Source of the DNA: CAZQAA01 sp964591255 | Lineage (GTDB): Bacteria > Desulfobacterota > DSM-4660 > Desulfatiglandales > Desulfatiglandaceae | Direction: 5' to 3' | NCBI GenBank assembly: GCA_964591255.1 | Contig: CAZQAA010000192.1 | Location: 1 to 28,875 of the forward strand | DNA: 28,875 nucleotides | Shown: in pieces, positions 14,059 through 22,194 of the stretch | Layout of the letters: the number at the start of each line of letters is the position of its first letter | Position numbering within the stretch: position 1 is the first letter of the stretch | Program-made: the position numbers and the translations under genes | Notes under the pieces: model-generated | What the model was told of the DNA's origin: nothing | Seen by the model: the letters and a program-made list of their open reading frames with translations, nothing else | Databases searched by the model: none

Positions 14059-15780
14059 TTATATACTGCTTTTCCAGTAATGATTAGTAATGGGCTGCCG
14101 TCTGTCTTTTCCAAATGCCTTTGGCGTGATCTTTACACCCGGTGGGGCCTGCCTCCTTTTGTATTCATTGAGATCCACCATACGAATAACAGCCTTTACC
14201 ATATCAGGTTCATAGCCAGAATCGACAATTTCATCTATTGCCTTGTCTTCTACAATATAGGCATGCAGGATTCCATCAAGCACGGAATAGGGTGGCAGTG
14301 TGTCTTCATCCTTTTGGTCCGGTCGTAATTCTGCAGAAGGTGGTCTTTCCAGAACGCTTTTGGGAATGACATCGCGCCCCAGGGTTTTGTTAACATATTT
14401 CGAGAGTTCAAAGACCAGAGTTTTCGGAACATCTTTTATCACTGCAAATCCTCCTGCCATATCACCATAAAGGGTGCAATATCCAACGGCAACCTCGCTT
14501 TTGTTACCGGTGGTGAGCACCAGCCACCCAAACTGGTTGGATAGGGCCATCAGTATATTTCCACGGATACGGGCTTGGATATTTTCATGGGTAACCCCGT
14601 GTTCCTTGGTGCCCAGAACATCTTGAAGTGCATTAATATACGATTGATAGATCTTTTTAAATGGAATGGTAATCAGTTGTATGCCCAGGTTCCGGGCAAG
14701 TCTCTCTGCATCCAGGAGGGTTTCACGGGAGGTATAATGGGATGGCATGGTTACTCCTATTACATTCTCATGCCCCAATGCATTCACCGCAATAACTGAT
14801 GTCAGCGAAGAATCAATGCCTCCGCTAAGACCGATTATGGCCTTTTGGAAACCATTTTTTTTTACATAGTCCTTTGTGCCCAAAACCAATGCATGGTATA
14901 TTTCATCGAGTCTGCCATGATCATGTGGCGGAGACTTGTGGGGGGGCTTTTTGTAAGTATGGCTATGTAATTCAATGTGGAGCAGTTCTTTTTTACAGCC
15001 ATTTTCTGTAATTTTCTGTGATCTTTTTTCATCATGTTTTACTTCTACTTGGATGTCGGTGATTAATAGTTCTTCCTGAAACCGTCCTGCCTGGGAGATG
15101 ATTTTTCCCTTGGGATCCATGACAAAGCTTCCCCCATCAAACACCAATTCGTCCTGTCCCCCCACAAGATTATTGAAACATACATATGCCCCCACATTGT
15201 GCGCAAAACGCCTGACGATCTCAAAGCGGGTCTGCAATTTTCCGGCATGAAAAGGGGATGCTGAGATGTTGAGTATAATGTCCACCTTGGCGGACCGGGC
15301 AAATTGTTCCGGTATGCCCCCTTGTATCCATATGTCTTCACAGATATTTGGTGTAATATGTATCTGGTTCATTTCAAAGGCAAAACAGTGTCTTCCCTTG
15401 CTAAAGTAGCGTTTTTCATCAAACACACCATAATTTGGTAGTTCGATCTTGTGGTAAGTTGCCGCTAGCCTATTGTTATGCAAAAGGCCTGCGGCACTAT
15501 ATGTTTTTTTTTCAATAGAGTCGGCATAACCTATTAGGACTACGGTTTTTTCTGTGTATTCCTTGATCTGTTCAATAGCCCTGAGGTTGTCCGCTAAAAA
15601 ATCACCCTTTAAAAGAAGGTCTTCGGGAGGGTAGCCACATACGGAAAGTTCAGGGAATGTGACGATATCGGCATCCTGTTCGCGGGCCTTTGTAATAAAT
15701 TGTATTATCTTTTCTATATTTCCGGGAAAATCGCCCACGACCATATTTACCTGGGCCTGAGCAATCCTAATAAACGCCAT
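14059..15780 (-). CDS. nadE: glutamine-dependent NAD+ synthetase
   Basis: The 573-residue protein joins an N-terminal nitrilase-type glutaminase domain to a C-terminal synthetase domain. The glutaminase catalytic triad is Glu44 (TFPELSVCGY), Lys111 (YHKIELPNYG) and Cys147 (NICEDIW). The synthetase P-loop is SGGIDSSL at 319-326, followed by TTGNKSEVAVGY and the KD.PKTLVFELSKYVN region. It amidates nicotinate adenine dinucleotide with ammonia from glutamine, the last step of NAD synthesis. Length and domain order are normal for the glutamine-dependent form. AAGGAGG lies just upstream of the ATG at 15780. It is monocistronic here; between it and the convergent epimerase gene I see no clear terminator. 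Confidence 0.97.
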   Translation of the reverse strand: MAFIRIAQAQVNMVVGDFPGNIEKIIQFITKAREQDADIVTFPELSVCGYPPEDLLLKGDFLADNLRAIEQIKEYTEKTVVLIGYADSIEKKTYSAAGLLHNNRLAATYHKIELPNYGVFDEKRYFSKGRHCFAFEMNQIHITPNICEDIWIQGGIPEQFARSAKVDIILNISASPFHAGKLQTRFEIVRRFAHNVGAYVCFNNLVGGQDELVFDGGSFVMDPKGKIISQAGRFQEELLITDIQVEVKHDEKRSQKITENGCKKELLHIELHSHTYKKPPHKSPPHDHGRLDEIYHALVLGTKDYVKKNGFQKAIIGLSGGIDSSLTSVIAVNALGHENVIGVTMPSHYTSRETLLDAERLARNLGIQLITIPFKKIYQSYINALQDVLGTKEHGVTHENIQARIRGNILMALSNQFGWLVLTTGNKSEVAVGYCTLYGDMAGGFAVIKDVPKTLVFELSKYVNKTLGRDVIPKSVLERPPSAELRPDQKDEDTLPPYSVLDGILHAYIVEDKAIDEIVDSGYEPDMVKAVIRMVDLNEYKRRQAPPGVKITPKAFGKDRRQPITNHYWKSSI

Positions 15781-16113
15781 CAGGAGATCCTCCTTTTTTA
15801 AACCTTGGTTTTACCGATCACGGTTTACGATTGAAGCGTTTAGATTTGGCAAGGATGTAATTTTTGAAGCTGAAGCCGCTTATTTTCTGGTATTATAAAA
15901 ACAACACAACTATACCTGAAAGTCAACAACACAGGGCAACGGTGAAAATTGCCACCTTTTTATATTACTTTGGTGGTTTAATTATCCGGGTATGCTATTA
16001 TAATTGGGATATAGCCCTTTCCGTGTCCATACTAGCTTCTGAGCACTATCGATATGATTACTTTGAGACTCAAGTTGAGAGTTTTTTCTGGTTTGTAGAT
16101 TGTCTAATTTGGA
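15781..16113. other. intergenic region without a convincing gene
   Basis: These bases separate the divergent nadE and TPR genes. An open frame of about 115 codons (15864-16211, plus) crosses it but has no ribosome-binding site, no family-like text and a random composition, so I do not call it. The TPR promoter lies at its right end. TGTCTAATTT occurs twice (16101-16110 and 16135-16144), the second overlapping that promoter's -10. Confidence 0.5.
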
Positions 16114-16142
16114 TTGACAATTTCAGAAGCAAAGTGTCTAAT
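16114..16142 (+). promoter_or_regulatory. sigma70-type promoter of the TPR gene
   Basis: Consensus TTGACA (16114-16119), a 17-bp spacer, and TCTAAT (16137-16142, five of six matches). The predicted start is near 16149, giving a leader of about 87 nt. Confidence 0.62.
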
Positions 16143-16235
16143 TTTAATTCGACGGGACTAGATGATATTGCAATCTCTGGGTCCTGTTCTGTGTTGGAAT
16201 GGGTTGAATAATCCTATAACAGTAAAGGCATGTTT

Positions 16236-16922
16236 ATGACAAAAAAGGCATTGCAGTTTTCTTTGGTCCTTGCCACGGTATTTATCCTTGCAAATATGGC
16301 AATATATCAAAGTCAAGCAGGCAGTATTGAAGACGAAATACTTGTCCTTAAGCAGGCCGTGGAACTTGCCCCTGACGACGCAAATGCATACTATGATCTG
16401 GGAAATGCCTACAGCAAAGCCGGCCGCCATGAAGATGCAATAGAGGCCCTTAAACAGGCTGTAGCGATTGATCCCCATTTTGCCCGGGCGTATTATGGAT
16501 TAGGCATGGAATATGGCAGGATTGGTCGTCTTGATTTTGCAGTGGATGCGTTAAAGGAAGCCATACGAATCAACCCTGATTTTGCTGAGGCCCATTATAA
16601 GCTGGGTTTTATATATGGGAGGGTAGGTATTGTAGATGGTGCAATAAAGTCATTCAAAGAGGTTGTACGCATAAATCCTAACTTTTCAGGTGGCTACTTC
16701 AATCTTGGGGTGGCCTATGGGAATGCCGGCCGCCATGAAGATGCAATAGAGGCATTTAAAGCAGCCGTAATGGTCAACCCTGATGATGCGGAGGCACACT
16801 GTGGTCTTGGTTATGAATATGAATCGGTCGGGAACAGGGCTGCTGCATTGGAACAACGTAACATCCTTGAGAGGTTGGATAAAGGGCTCGCCAGTAGACT
16901 GTCTAAACTCATTGGCCGATAG
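16236..16922 (+). CDS. secreted or membrane-anchored TPR-repeat protein
   Basis: The 228-residue protein starts with two lysines and a hydrophobic stretch (ALQFSLVLATVFILANMAIYQS, about residues 5-26), a signal peptide or N-anchor ending near QSQAGS. The rest is about five tandem 34-residue tetratricopeptide repeats, each with the A..Y..LG..Y...GR...A...F/L..A....P pattern. TPR arrays bind other proteins; no enzymatic domain is present. Start: the ATG at 16236 is 7 nt after AAAGG, whereas the ATG at 16230 is only 1 nt away. Two repeat units 102 residues apart share an exact 29-bp DNA stretch, a sign of recent duplication or conversion. The partner is unknown, and the gene stands alone upstream of the BCAA operon. 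Confidence 0.85.
   Translation: MTKKALQFSLVLATVFILANMAIYQSQAGSIEDEILVLKQAVELAPDDANAYYDLGNAYSKAGRHEDAIEALKQAVAIDPHFARAYYGLGMEYGRIGRLDFAVDALKEAIRINPDFAEAHYKLGFIYGRVGIVDGAIKSFKEVVRINPNFSGGYFNLGVAYGNAGRHEDAIEAFKAAVMVNPDDAEAHCGLGYEYESVGNRAAALEQRNILERLDKGLASRLSKLIGR
16419..16447 (+). repeat. 29-bp intragenic direct repeat, copy 1
   Basis: Starts GCCGGCCGCCATGAAGATGC and encodes AGRHEDAIEA of one TPR unit. It is identical to 16725-16753, which lies 306 bp (exactly three TPR units) downstream. Confidence 0.9.
16725..16753 (+). repeat. 29-bp intragenic direct repeat, copy 2
   Basis: Identical to 16419-16447, in the same reading frame and at the same position within its TPR unit. Confidence 0.9.
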
Positions 16923-17010
16923 ATATTGGAATTATGTATGATCAGACAGGCTATTGCGGAAAAAATTTCATTTCGTTCCCGCTATTATGGAAGCACTTTT
17001 GTAAAAAAGC

Positions 17011-17050
17011 TTGACATATAAGACAGAAATGGATAGATCTTATATAAGAT
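17011..17050 (+). promoter_or_regulatory. candidate promoter and operator of the BCAA operon
   Basis: A consensus -35 TTGACA lies at 17011-17016. At 17-bp spacing the -10 would be TAGATC (17034-17039), a weak match. It runs into ATCTTAT-ATAAGAT (17037-17050), a perfect 14-bp palindrome that would cover the transcription start and could be a repressor site or simply AT-rich DNA. The leader peptide begins 33 nt further on. Confidence 0.4.
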
Positions 17051-17082
17051 AGTTAATCTGCATAGTTGTAGGCTATATTATA

Positions 17083-17196
17083 ATGAGTATTTTATTCAAA
17101 ATAAGCGTCATTATAAACGCAGCAGGGGTTATAGTATCCCTGTTGCTTGTAGTCCTGTTGGGTCTATACGGATGCCCGGGCTTGATAATGGCGTAG
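17083..17196 (+). CDS. branched-chain amino acid operon leader peptide
   Basis: A 37-residue frame, ATG to TAG, containing 8 Leu, 6 Ile and 5 Val codons (19 of 37). The densest run is VIVSLLLVVLLGL at residues 16-28. It sits just upstream of a perfect terminator hairpin and the cimA-leuA-leuCD-ilvBNC-leuB operon. This is the hallmark of ribosome-mediated attenuation known from the E. coli ilvBN, ilvGMEDA and leu leaders. Ribosomes starved for Leu, Ile or Val charged tRNAs would stall in this run. The stop codon lies 3 nt after the antiterminator arm (17181-17191), so a ribosome finishing the peptide covers that arm. The ribosome-binding site (GTAGG at 17068-17072) is weak. The hydrophobic sequence could alternatively be a tiny membrane protein, but its position argues for a leader. 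Confidence 0.82.
   Translation: MSILFKISVIINAAGVIVSLLLVVLLGLYGCPGLIMA
17119..17146 (+). promoter_or_regulatory. leader hairpin (pause or protector-type) within the leader peptide gene
   Basis: GCAGCAGGG (17119-17127) pairs with CCCTGTTGC (17138-17146), nine pairs with one G-U, leaving a 10-nt loop that holds Val, Ile and Val codons. It would form before the control codons are fully translated, as the pause hairpin does in known attenuators. Confidence 0.6.
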
Positions 17197-17232
17197 TGAT
17201 TTAAGAAACACCCTTTGATATCCGTTATCAGG
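17181..17232 (+). promoter_or_regulatory. antiterminator pairing of the BCAA attenuator
   Basis: CTTGATAATGG (17181-17191), inside the last codons of the leader peptide, can pair along all 11 bases (two G-U) with CCGTTATCAGG (17222-17232), the 5' arm of the terminator. The two structures exclude each other. A ribosome stalled upstream frees 17181-17191 and favours read-through; one at the stop codon blocks it and favours termination. Confidence 0.72.
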
Positions 17233-17256
17233 CCTACCTGATAACGGTTTTTTTTT
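17222..17256 (+). terminator. attenuator terminator of the BCAA operon
   Basis: CCGTTATCAGG (17222-17232), loop CCTA, CCTGATAACGG (17237-17247): a perfect 11-bp stem followed by nine T (17248-17256). It is 22 nt before the cimA start codon, so it must be overcome for the operon to be expressed. Confidence 0.92.
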
Positions 17257-17277
17257 AAATGTAACAGGGAATAGGCT

Positions 17278-18855
17278 ATGTCAAGAAAAATTGTCCTTTA
17301 TGATACCACCCTGAGGGACGGGACCCAGGGAGAACATGTCAACCTGTCTGCTGAAGACAAGCTTAGAATTGCCAGAAAACTTGACGAATTCGGGATACAC
17401 TATATTGAGGGAGGATGGCCTGGCTCCAATCCAAAAGATGCCCGTTTCTTTGATATGGCCGGGAAGGTATCCTTTCAGACGGCCCGGTTGACCGCCTTTG
17501 GCAGTACTCGTAAGGCAAGGACCTCTGTTGAGGAGGACGATAGTATCAAGGCCCTTCTCAATGCAGAAGTGGAATCTGTAACTATTTTTGGTAAAAGCTG
17601 GGATATTCATGCGACACAAATTTTAAAAGTGTCCCTGGATGAAAATCTGGCTATGATAGAGGAAACTGTATCATATCTAAAAACAAGAGGACGTGAAGTT
17701 ATCTATGATGCAGAACATTTTTTTGACGGTTACAGGAATAATTCCGATTACGCTATGAGCACCATCAAGGCTGCTGTGAGTGGGGGAGCGGATGTAGTGG
17801 TATTGTGCGATACAAATGGTGGGACTATGCCTCAAGATATTGAAGCCGCTGTTAAGGATGTGGCAAATCATATCTCTGTTCCCCTGGGAATTCATACTCA
17901 CAATGATTGTGGTCTCGCACTTGCTAATTCATTAGTCGCCGTGGGAGCAGGAGTTAATATGGTACAGGGGACTATCAATGGCTATGGGGAAAGGTGTGGG
18001 AATGCAGACCTTGTGGCGGTGATTGGCAATCTCCAGTTCAAAATGGGCTACGAGTGTGTCGCCCCTGAAAAACAAGCGCATTTAACGGAGCTTTCCCGGT
18101 TTGTGAGTGAAGTGGCTAATATCCCACCGTTATTTCAGCGGCCTTTTGTGGGAAAAAGTGCATTTGCTCACAAGGCCGGCGTACATGTAAGTGCAATACT
18201 AAAAAACCCATCGGCCTATGAACATATGGACCCTTCAACAGTAGGAAACAGACGGCGCGTACTTGTTTCTGATTTGTCCGGGAAGAGCAATATTGAGTAC
18301 AAATCCAGAGAGCTGGGAATCAATTTAAGTGACAACACTAGAGACAGCAAGAAAATAGTGCAGGAAATCAAGCGGTTGGAAGATCAGGGATACCAGTTTG
18401 AAGCGGCGGAAGGTTCTTTGGCGCTATTAATAAAAAAGGCTATAGGCCAATTTTATGAGCCGTTTGTCCTTGAAAATTTCAGAGTAACTATCGAAAAAAA
18501 CGGATCAGGCGCCAGCATTTCCCATGCTACGGTAAAAATTTCCGTAGATCATGATCAGGAAATTACCGCGGCCGAGGGAGATGGGCCGGTGAATGCTCTG
18601 GATAATGCCCTGAGAAAGGCATTGACCAAATTTTTTCCGGATATACAGGAGATGGGGCTGGTGGATTTTAAGGTTCGGGTGATAGATGGTAGCAGAGGTA
18701 CTGCGTCAAAGGTAAGGGTTAGAATAGAATCAAGAGATCAGCACGATATATGGACAACCATAGGAGTGTCGGAAAACATTATAGATGCCAGCTGGCAGGC
18801 ACTTGTGGACAGTGTTCAATACAAGCTTTCCAAGGGATCAAACAGAGAGAATTAG
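17278..18855 (+). CDS. cimA: (R)-citramalate synthase CimA
   Basis: A 525-residue member of the 2-isopropylmalate/homocitrate synthase family. The N-terminal TIM barrel begins LYDTTLRDGTQGEHVNLS (residues 7-24) and has metal-binding His206 and His208 in HTHNDCGLALANS; the C-terminal part is a LeuA-type regulatory dimer domain. The motifs GTQGEHV, GGWPGSNPKD and FGSTRK are typical of CimA rather than LeuA, and a separate leuA follows. CimA condenses pyruvate and acetyl-CoA to citramalate, giving 2-oxobutyrate and isoleucine without threonine deaminase. AGGGA lies 8 nt before the ATG. It is the first structural gene after the attenuator. The C-terminal domain implies feedback control, probably by isoleucine (inference). 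Confidence 0.93.
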   Translation: MSRKIVLYDTTLRDGTQGEHVNLSAEDKLRIARKLDEFGIHYIEGGWPGSNPKDARFFDMAGKVSFQTARLTAFGSTRKARTSVEEDDSIKALLNAEVESVTIFGKSWDIHATQILKVSLDENLAMIEETVSYLKTRGREVIYDAEHFFDGYRNNSDYAMSTIKAAVSGGADVVVLCDTNGGTMPQDIEAAVKDVANHISVPLGIHTHNDCGLALANSLVAVGAGVNMVQGTINGYGERCGNADLVAVIGNLQFKMGYECVAPEKQAHLTELSRFVSEVANIPPLFQRPFVGKSAFAHKAGVHVSAILKNPSAYEHMDPSTVGNRRRVLVSDLSGKSNIEYKSRELGINLSDNTRDSKKIVQEIKRLEDQGYQFEAAEGSLALLIKKAIGQFYEPFVLENFRVTIEKNGSGASISHATVKISVDHDQEITAAEGDGPVNALDNALRKALTKFFPDIQEMGLVDFKVRVIDGSRGTASKVRVRIESRDQHDIWTTIGVSENIIDASWQALVDSVQYKLSKGSNREN

Positions 18856-18879
18856 AAGACAACAGGAGGCTTTTCCATA

Positions 18880-20421
18880 ATGGACAGGGTAGTTATTTTC
18901 GATACCACGCTTAGAGATGGTGAACAATCACCCGGGGCCAGTATGAATACGGCCGAAAAAGTGCGGCTGGCCAGACAGTTGGAAAAGTTAGGGGTGGATG
19001 TCATTGAGGCCGGTTTTCCTGCATCTTCTCCGGGTGATTTTGAGGCGGTCAGGTTGATTGCGGATAAGGCGCGCAGTCTGCAGGTGGCTGCCCTTGCAAG
19101 GACATCAAAAGATGATATTGATAAGGCTTGGGGTGCAATTAAGGATACAGCAAATCCAAGAATCCATACATTTATTGCAACGTCAGATATACACCTTACC
19201 CATAAATTGAAGATGGACCGTGAAGAGGTGATCAAAACCGCTGTTGATGCGGTTCGCTATGCAAGACAGTATACTGAAAACGTGGAATTTTCAAGTGAAG
19301 ACGGCACCAGGAGTGACCGTGACTTTCTGTGTCGGATATTCGAGGCGGTGATTGAGGCAGGCGCCACAACGGTGAATCTTCCTGATACTGTTGGGTATAT
19401 ACTGCCTGACGAGTATCATGATCTTATTTCTTATGTGCGGCAGCATACACCGAATATCCACAAGGCGATACTCAGTGTCCACTGCCATAACGATTTGGGC
19501 CTGGCTACGGCCAACACCCTTGCAGGTCTCAGGGCAGGTGCCCGCCAGTGTGAGGTAACCATAAACGGCATCGGCGAAAGGGCTGGCAATACTGCCATGG
19601 AAGAGTTAGTCATGTGTCTCCACACACACAGGAATTATCTCCGGCTTGCCAGTGGTATCAATACGAAGGAGATCTATCCTACAAGCCGCCTGGTCAGTAT
19701 GGTGACGGGGATAGTGATCCAACCTAACAAGGCTGTGGTGGGGGCGAACGCGTTTGCCCATGAAGCTGGTATTCACCAGGATGGGGTCCTTAAAAACAGA
19801 TTGACTTACGAGATCATGGAACCCCAGACTGTAGGCCTTGATAGTAATAGACTGGTACTTGGCAAGCACTCGGGAAGACATGCATTTAAAAAGAGACTGG
19901 AGGAATTGGGTTATGATCTGAGTGATGACGAACTGAACCGGCTGTTTGAAAAATTCAAACAACTTGCCGATAAACGCAAGGAGGTATTAGACGAAGATAT
20001 AGAAGTTATGATGGCCGAGGAAATACTGCGTCTGCCAGATATTTATCAACTTGATTACCTTAATGTAGTGAGTGGAACCGTTGCTGTGCCCACTGCTACG
20101 GTCAGGCTGAGAATCAGGGGTGAGGAGGTGCAGGGTGCAGGATTCGGAGTAGGACCTATTGATGCTACCTTCAATACCATAGCAAAAATGACAGGGACCC
20201 GGTCTACGCTATTGCGTTTTTCGGTAAACTCAATTAGCGGCGGTATGGATGCCCAGGGTGAGGTTACAGTACGGTTGAAAGATGGTGATTTTATTGCGCT
20301 GGGCAAAGGGGCTGATTCCGATATTATTACGGCCAGTGCAAAGGCCTACATAAACGGCCTGAACCGTTTTGAATACATGAAGATGAATCCCTCGATAGCA
20401 CGGATTGAAAGGACGCCATGA
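18880..20421 (+). CDS. leuA: 2-isopropylmalate synthase LeuA
   Basis: The 513-residue protein begins VVIFDTTLRDGEQSPGASMN (residues 4-23) and has metal-binding His201/His203 in HCHNDLGLATANTLAG, the NGIGERAGN segment, and ANAFAHEAGIHQDGVLKN, all standard in LeuA. The C-terminal leucine-sensing domain is present (TVRLRIRGEEVQGAGFGVGPIDA). It condenses 2-oxoisovalerate with acetyl-CoA, the committed step to leucine. AGGAGG precedes the ATG, 24 nt after cimA. leuC follows after 13 nt, so the genes are plainly cotranscribed. Confidence 0.96.
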   Translation: MDRVVIFDTTLRDGEQSPGASMNTAEKVRLARQLEKLGVDVIEAGFPASSPGDFEAVRLIADKARSLQVAALARTSKDDIDKAWGAIKDTANPRIHTFIATSDIHLTHKLKMDREEVIKTAVDAVRYARQYTENVEFSSEDGTRSDRDFLCRIFEAVIEAGATTVNLPDTVGYILPDEYHDLISYVRQHTPNIHKAILSVHCHNDLGLATANTLAGLRAGARQCEVTINGIGERAGNTAMEELVMCLHTHRNYLRLASGINTKEIYPTSRLVSMVTGIVIQPNKAVVGANAFAHEAGIHQDGVLKNRLTYEIMEPQTVGLDSNRLVLGKHSGRHAFKKRLEELGYDLSDDELNRLFEKFKQLADKRKEVLDEDIEVMMAEEILRLPDIYQLDYLNVVSGTVAVPTATVRLRIRGEEVQGAGFGVGPIDATFNTIAKMTGTRSTLLRFSVNSISGGMDAQGEVTVRLKDGDFIALGKGADSDIITASAKAYINGLNRFEYMKMNPSIARIERTP

Positions 20422-20434
20422 AAGGAAAACAACT

Positions 20435-21694
20435 ATGGGAATGACGATTACGGAAAAAATTCTCGCTTTACATGCAGATAAAGATTTTGTTGAGCCTGGT
20501 GAGCTTATCCAGGTGCGTGTGGACCTTGCTTTGGCCAACGACATTACAGCACCGCTTGCCTTTCGTGTTTTTAACGCATTGGGTACGGAAAAGGTGTTTG
20601 ACCATGAAAAAATCGCCTTGGTAGCAGATCATTTTGTACCTAATAAGGATATTGCCTCTGCCCAGCAGGTAAAGCAGATGATGGAATTTGTGCGACAGCA
20701 CCGGATCAAGCATTTTTTTGAACCGGGAGATTCTGGTGTGGAACATGTAATATTGCCTGAAAAAGGTTTGGTAGTACCGGGAGATTTAATTATTGGTGCG
20801 GACAGCCATACCTGTACTTATGGGGCCTTGGGAGCCTTTTCTGCAGGGGTGGGCAGCACTGACCTTGGTGTTATCATGGCAACGGGACGTACGTGGCTCA
20901 AGGTCCCCGGGGCAATCAAGCTGGTTTTTGAAGGTGAATTGTCTCCGTGGGTGGGTGGTAAGGATCTGATCCTGTATGTGCTTGGTCTGCTGGGCGTGGA
21001 AGGTGCCGTATATAAAAGCCTGGAATTTTCAGGTAGCACAGTAAAGGGCCTTTCCATGGATCACCGGTTTACCATGGCCAACATGGCCGTGGAGGCAGGT
21101 GCCAAGAATGGTATCTTTGAGCCGGATGATATTACAAGGGCATATGTGGAACAACGATCTGACCATAAGGGTCTTTTTCTTGCAAGTGATCCGGATGCGT
21201 ATTATGAAAAAATTGTCAATATAGACGCAAGCGACATCAAACTTCAGGTTGCAATTCCTCATTCGCCAGACAATGTGAGGCCGGTCTCGGAGGTCGGGCA
21301 TGTAACTCTTGATCAGGTTGTCATTGGGTCATGTACCAATGGCAGGATGGATGATCTAAGGGAAGCGGCCGAACTATTAAAAGGCAGGCATGTTGCCCGT
21401 GGGACCAGACTTATCGTGATTCCCGGATCGGCACGCATTTACAGGGAGGCTGTTGAGGATGGAATTATTACTACAATGCTGGATGCGGGTGCTGTCATAG
21501 GGCCTCCTTGCTGTGGCCCCTGCCTTGGCGGGCACATGGGAATTTTGGCTGAGGGAGAGGTCGCAATTTCCACTACAAATAGAAATTTTATCGGCAGGAT
21601 GGGACATCCAAAGAGCGAAGTTTATCTTTCAGGTCCTGCTGTGGCAGCAGCCTCGGCAGTATTGGGCCGTATAGGATCTCCGGAGGAGCTATGA
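20435..21694 (+). CDS. leuC: 3-isopropylmalate dehydratase large subunit (short LeuC2 type)
   Basis: A 419-residue aconitase-family protein of the shorter archaeal/HacA-like LeuC class. The 4Fe-4S ligands are Cys300 (GSCTNGRMDDL) and Cys360/Cys363 (GPPCCGPCLGGHMG), and GADSHTCTYGALGAFSAGVGSTD is the family signature. It isomerises 2- to 3-isopropylmalate with LeuD. Together with CimA the pair may also process citramalate to methylmalate, as in other citramalate-pathway organisms. The frame is open upstream to 20405, but AAGGA lies 8 nt before the ATG at 20435. Its stop overlaps the leuD start (ATGA). Confidence 0.95.
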   Translation: MGMTITEKILALHADKDFVEPGELIQVRVDLALANDITAPLAFRVFNALGTEKVFDHEKIALVADHFVPNKDIASAQQVKQMMEFVRQHRIKHFFEPGDSGVEHVILPEKGLVVPGDLIIGADSHTCTYGALGAFSAGVGSTDLGVIMATGRTWLKVPGAIKLVFEGELSPWVGGKDLILYVLGLLGVEGAVYKSLEFSGSTVKGLSMDHRFTMANMAVEAGAKNGIFEPDDITRAYVEQRSDHKGLFLASDPDAYYEKIVNIDASDIKLQVAIPHSPDNVRPVSEVGHVTLDQVVIGSCTNGRMDDLREAAELLKGRHVARGTRLIVIPGSARIYREAVEDGIITTMLDAGAVIGPPCCGPCLGGHMGILAEGEVAISTTNRNFIGRMGHPKSEVYLSGPAVAAASAVLGRIGSPEEL

Positions 21695-22194
21695 AAATAA
21701 AAGGCAGAGTTTGGAAGTTTAATGACCATGTGGATACGGATTTGATTATTCCGGCAAGATTTCTTAATGTGTCTGATAAAGATGAATTGGCAAAGAACTG
21801 TTTTGCAGACATAAGACCGGATTTTGCAAAAAAGGTTATCCCGGGCGATATTATTGTGGCGGGAAGCAATTTCGGATGTGGATCATCCCGGGAACATGCA
21901 CCTTTGGCCATTAAGGCCGCCGGGATCGGGGCCATTGTGGCCAAAAGTTTTGCCAGAATATTTTACAGAAATGCCTTTAACATCGGTCTTCCTATCCTCG
22001 AATCAGAAGAGACGTTTGATGTATTTTCTGAGGGCCTCCAGCTTTCCATAGACATGGAGACGGGGGAACTGGTAGACCTTGATAGCGGCAAGCTCTTGAC
22101 GGCACGGCCAATCCCTGATTTTATGATGGAAATTATCAGGGCCGGGGGCTTGGTAGAATATGTCACTAAAACGGAAGGGGGTGTCTTAAATTAA
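21691..22194 (+). CDS. leuD: 3-isopropylmalate dehydratase small subunit LeuD
   Basis: A 167-residue swivel-domain subunit, the normal length for the partner of short LeuC. It has HVDTDLIIPARFL (13-25), the signature SNFGCGSSREHAP (59-71) and SFARIFYRNAFNIGLP. The ATG overlaps the leuC stop as ATGA, so the two subunits are translationally coupled, fitting their 1:1 complex. At the other end its TAA (22192-22194) overlaps the unusual AUU start of ilvB. Confidence 0.96.
   Translation: MKIKGRVWKFNDHVDTDLIIPARFLNVSDKDELAKNCFADIRPDFAKKVIPGDIIVAGSNFGCGSSREHAPLAIKAAGIGAIVAKSFARIFYRNAFNIGLPILESEETFDVFSEGLQLSIDMETGELVDLDSGKLLTARPIPDFMMEIIRAGGLVEYVTKTEGGVLN

Noticed and set aside
15864..16211. 115-codon open frame upstream of the TPR gene.
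   Set aside because: Composition is random and aromatic-rich, there is no ribosome-binding site, and the TPR promoter lies inside it.
17083..17196. Small membrane protein instead of a leader peptide.
   Set aside because: The hydrophobic make-up would allow it, but the control codons, alternative stems and terminator directly before a BCAA operon fit attenuation much better.
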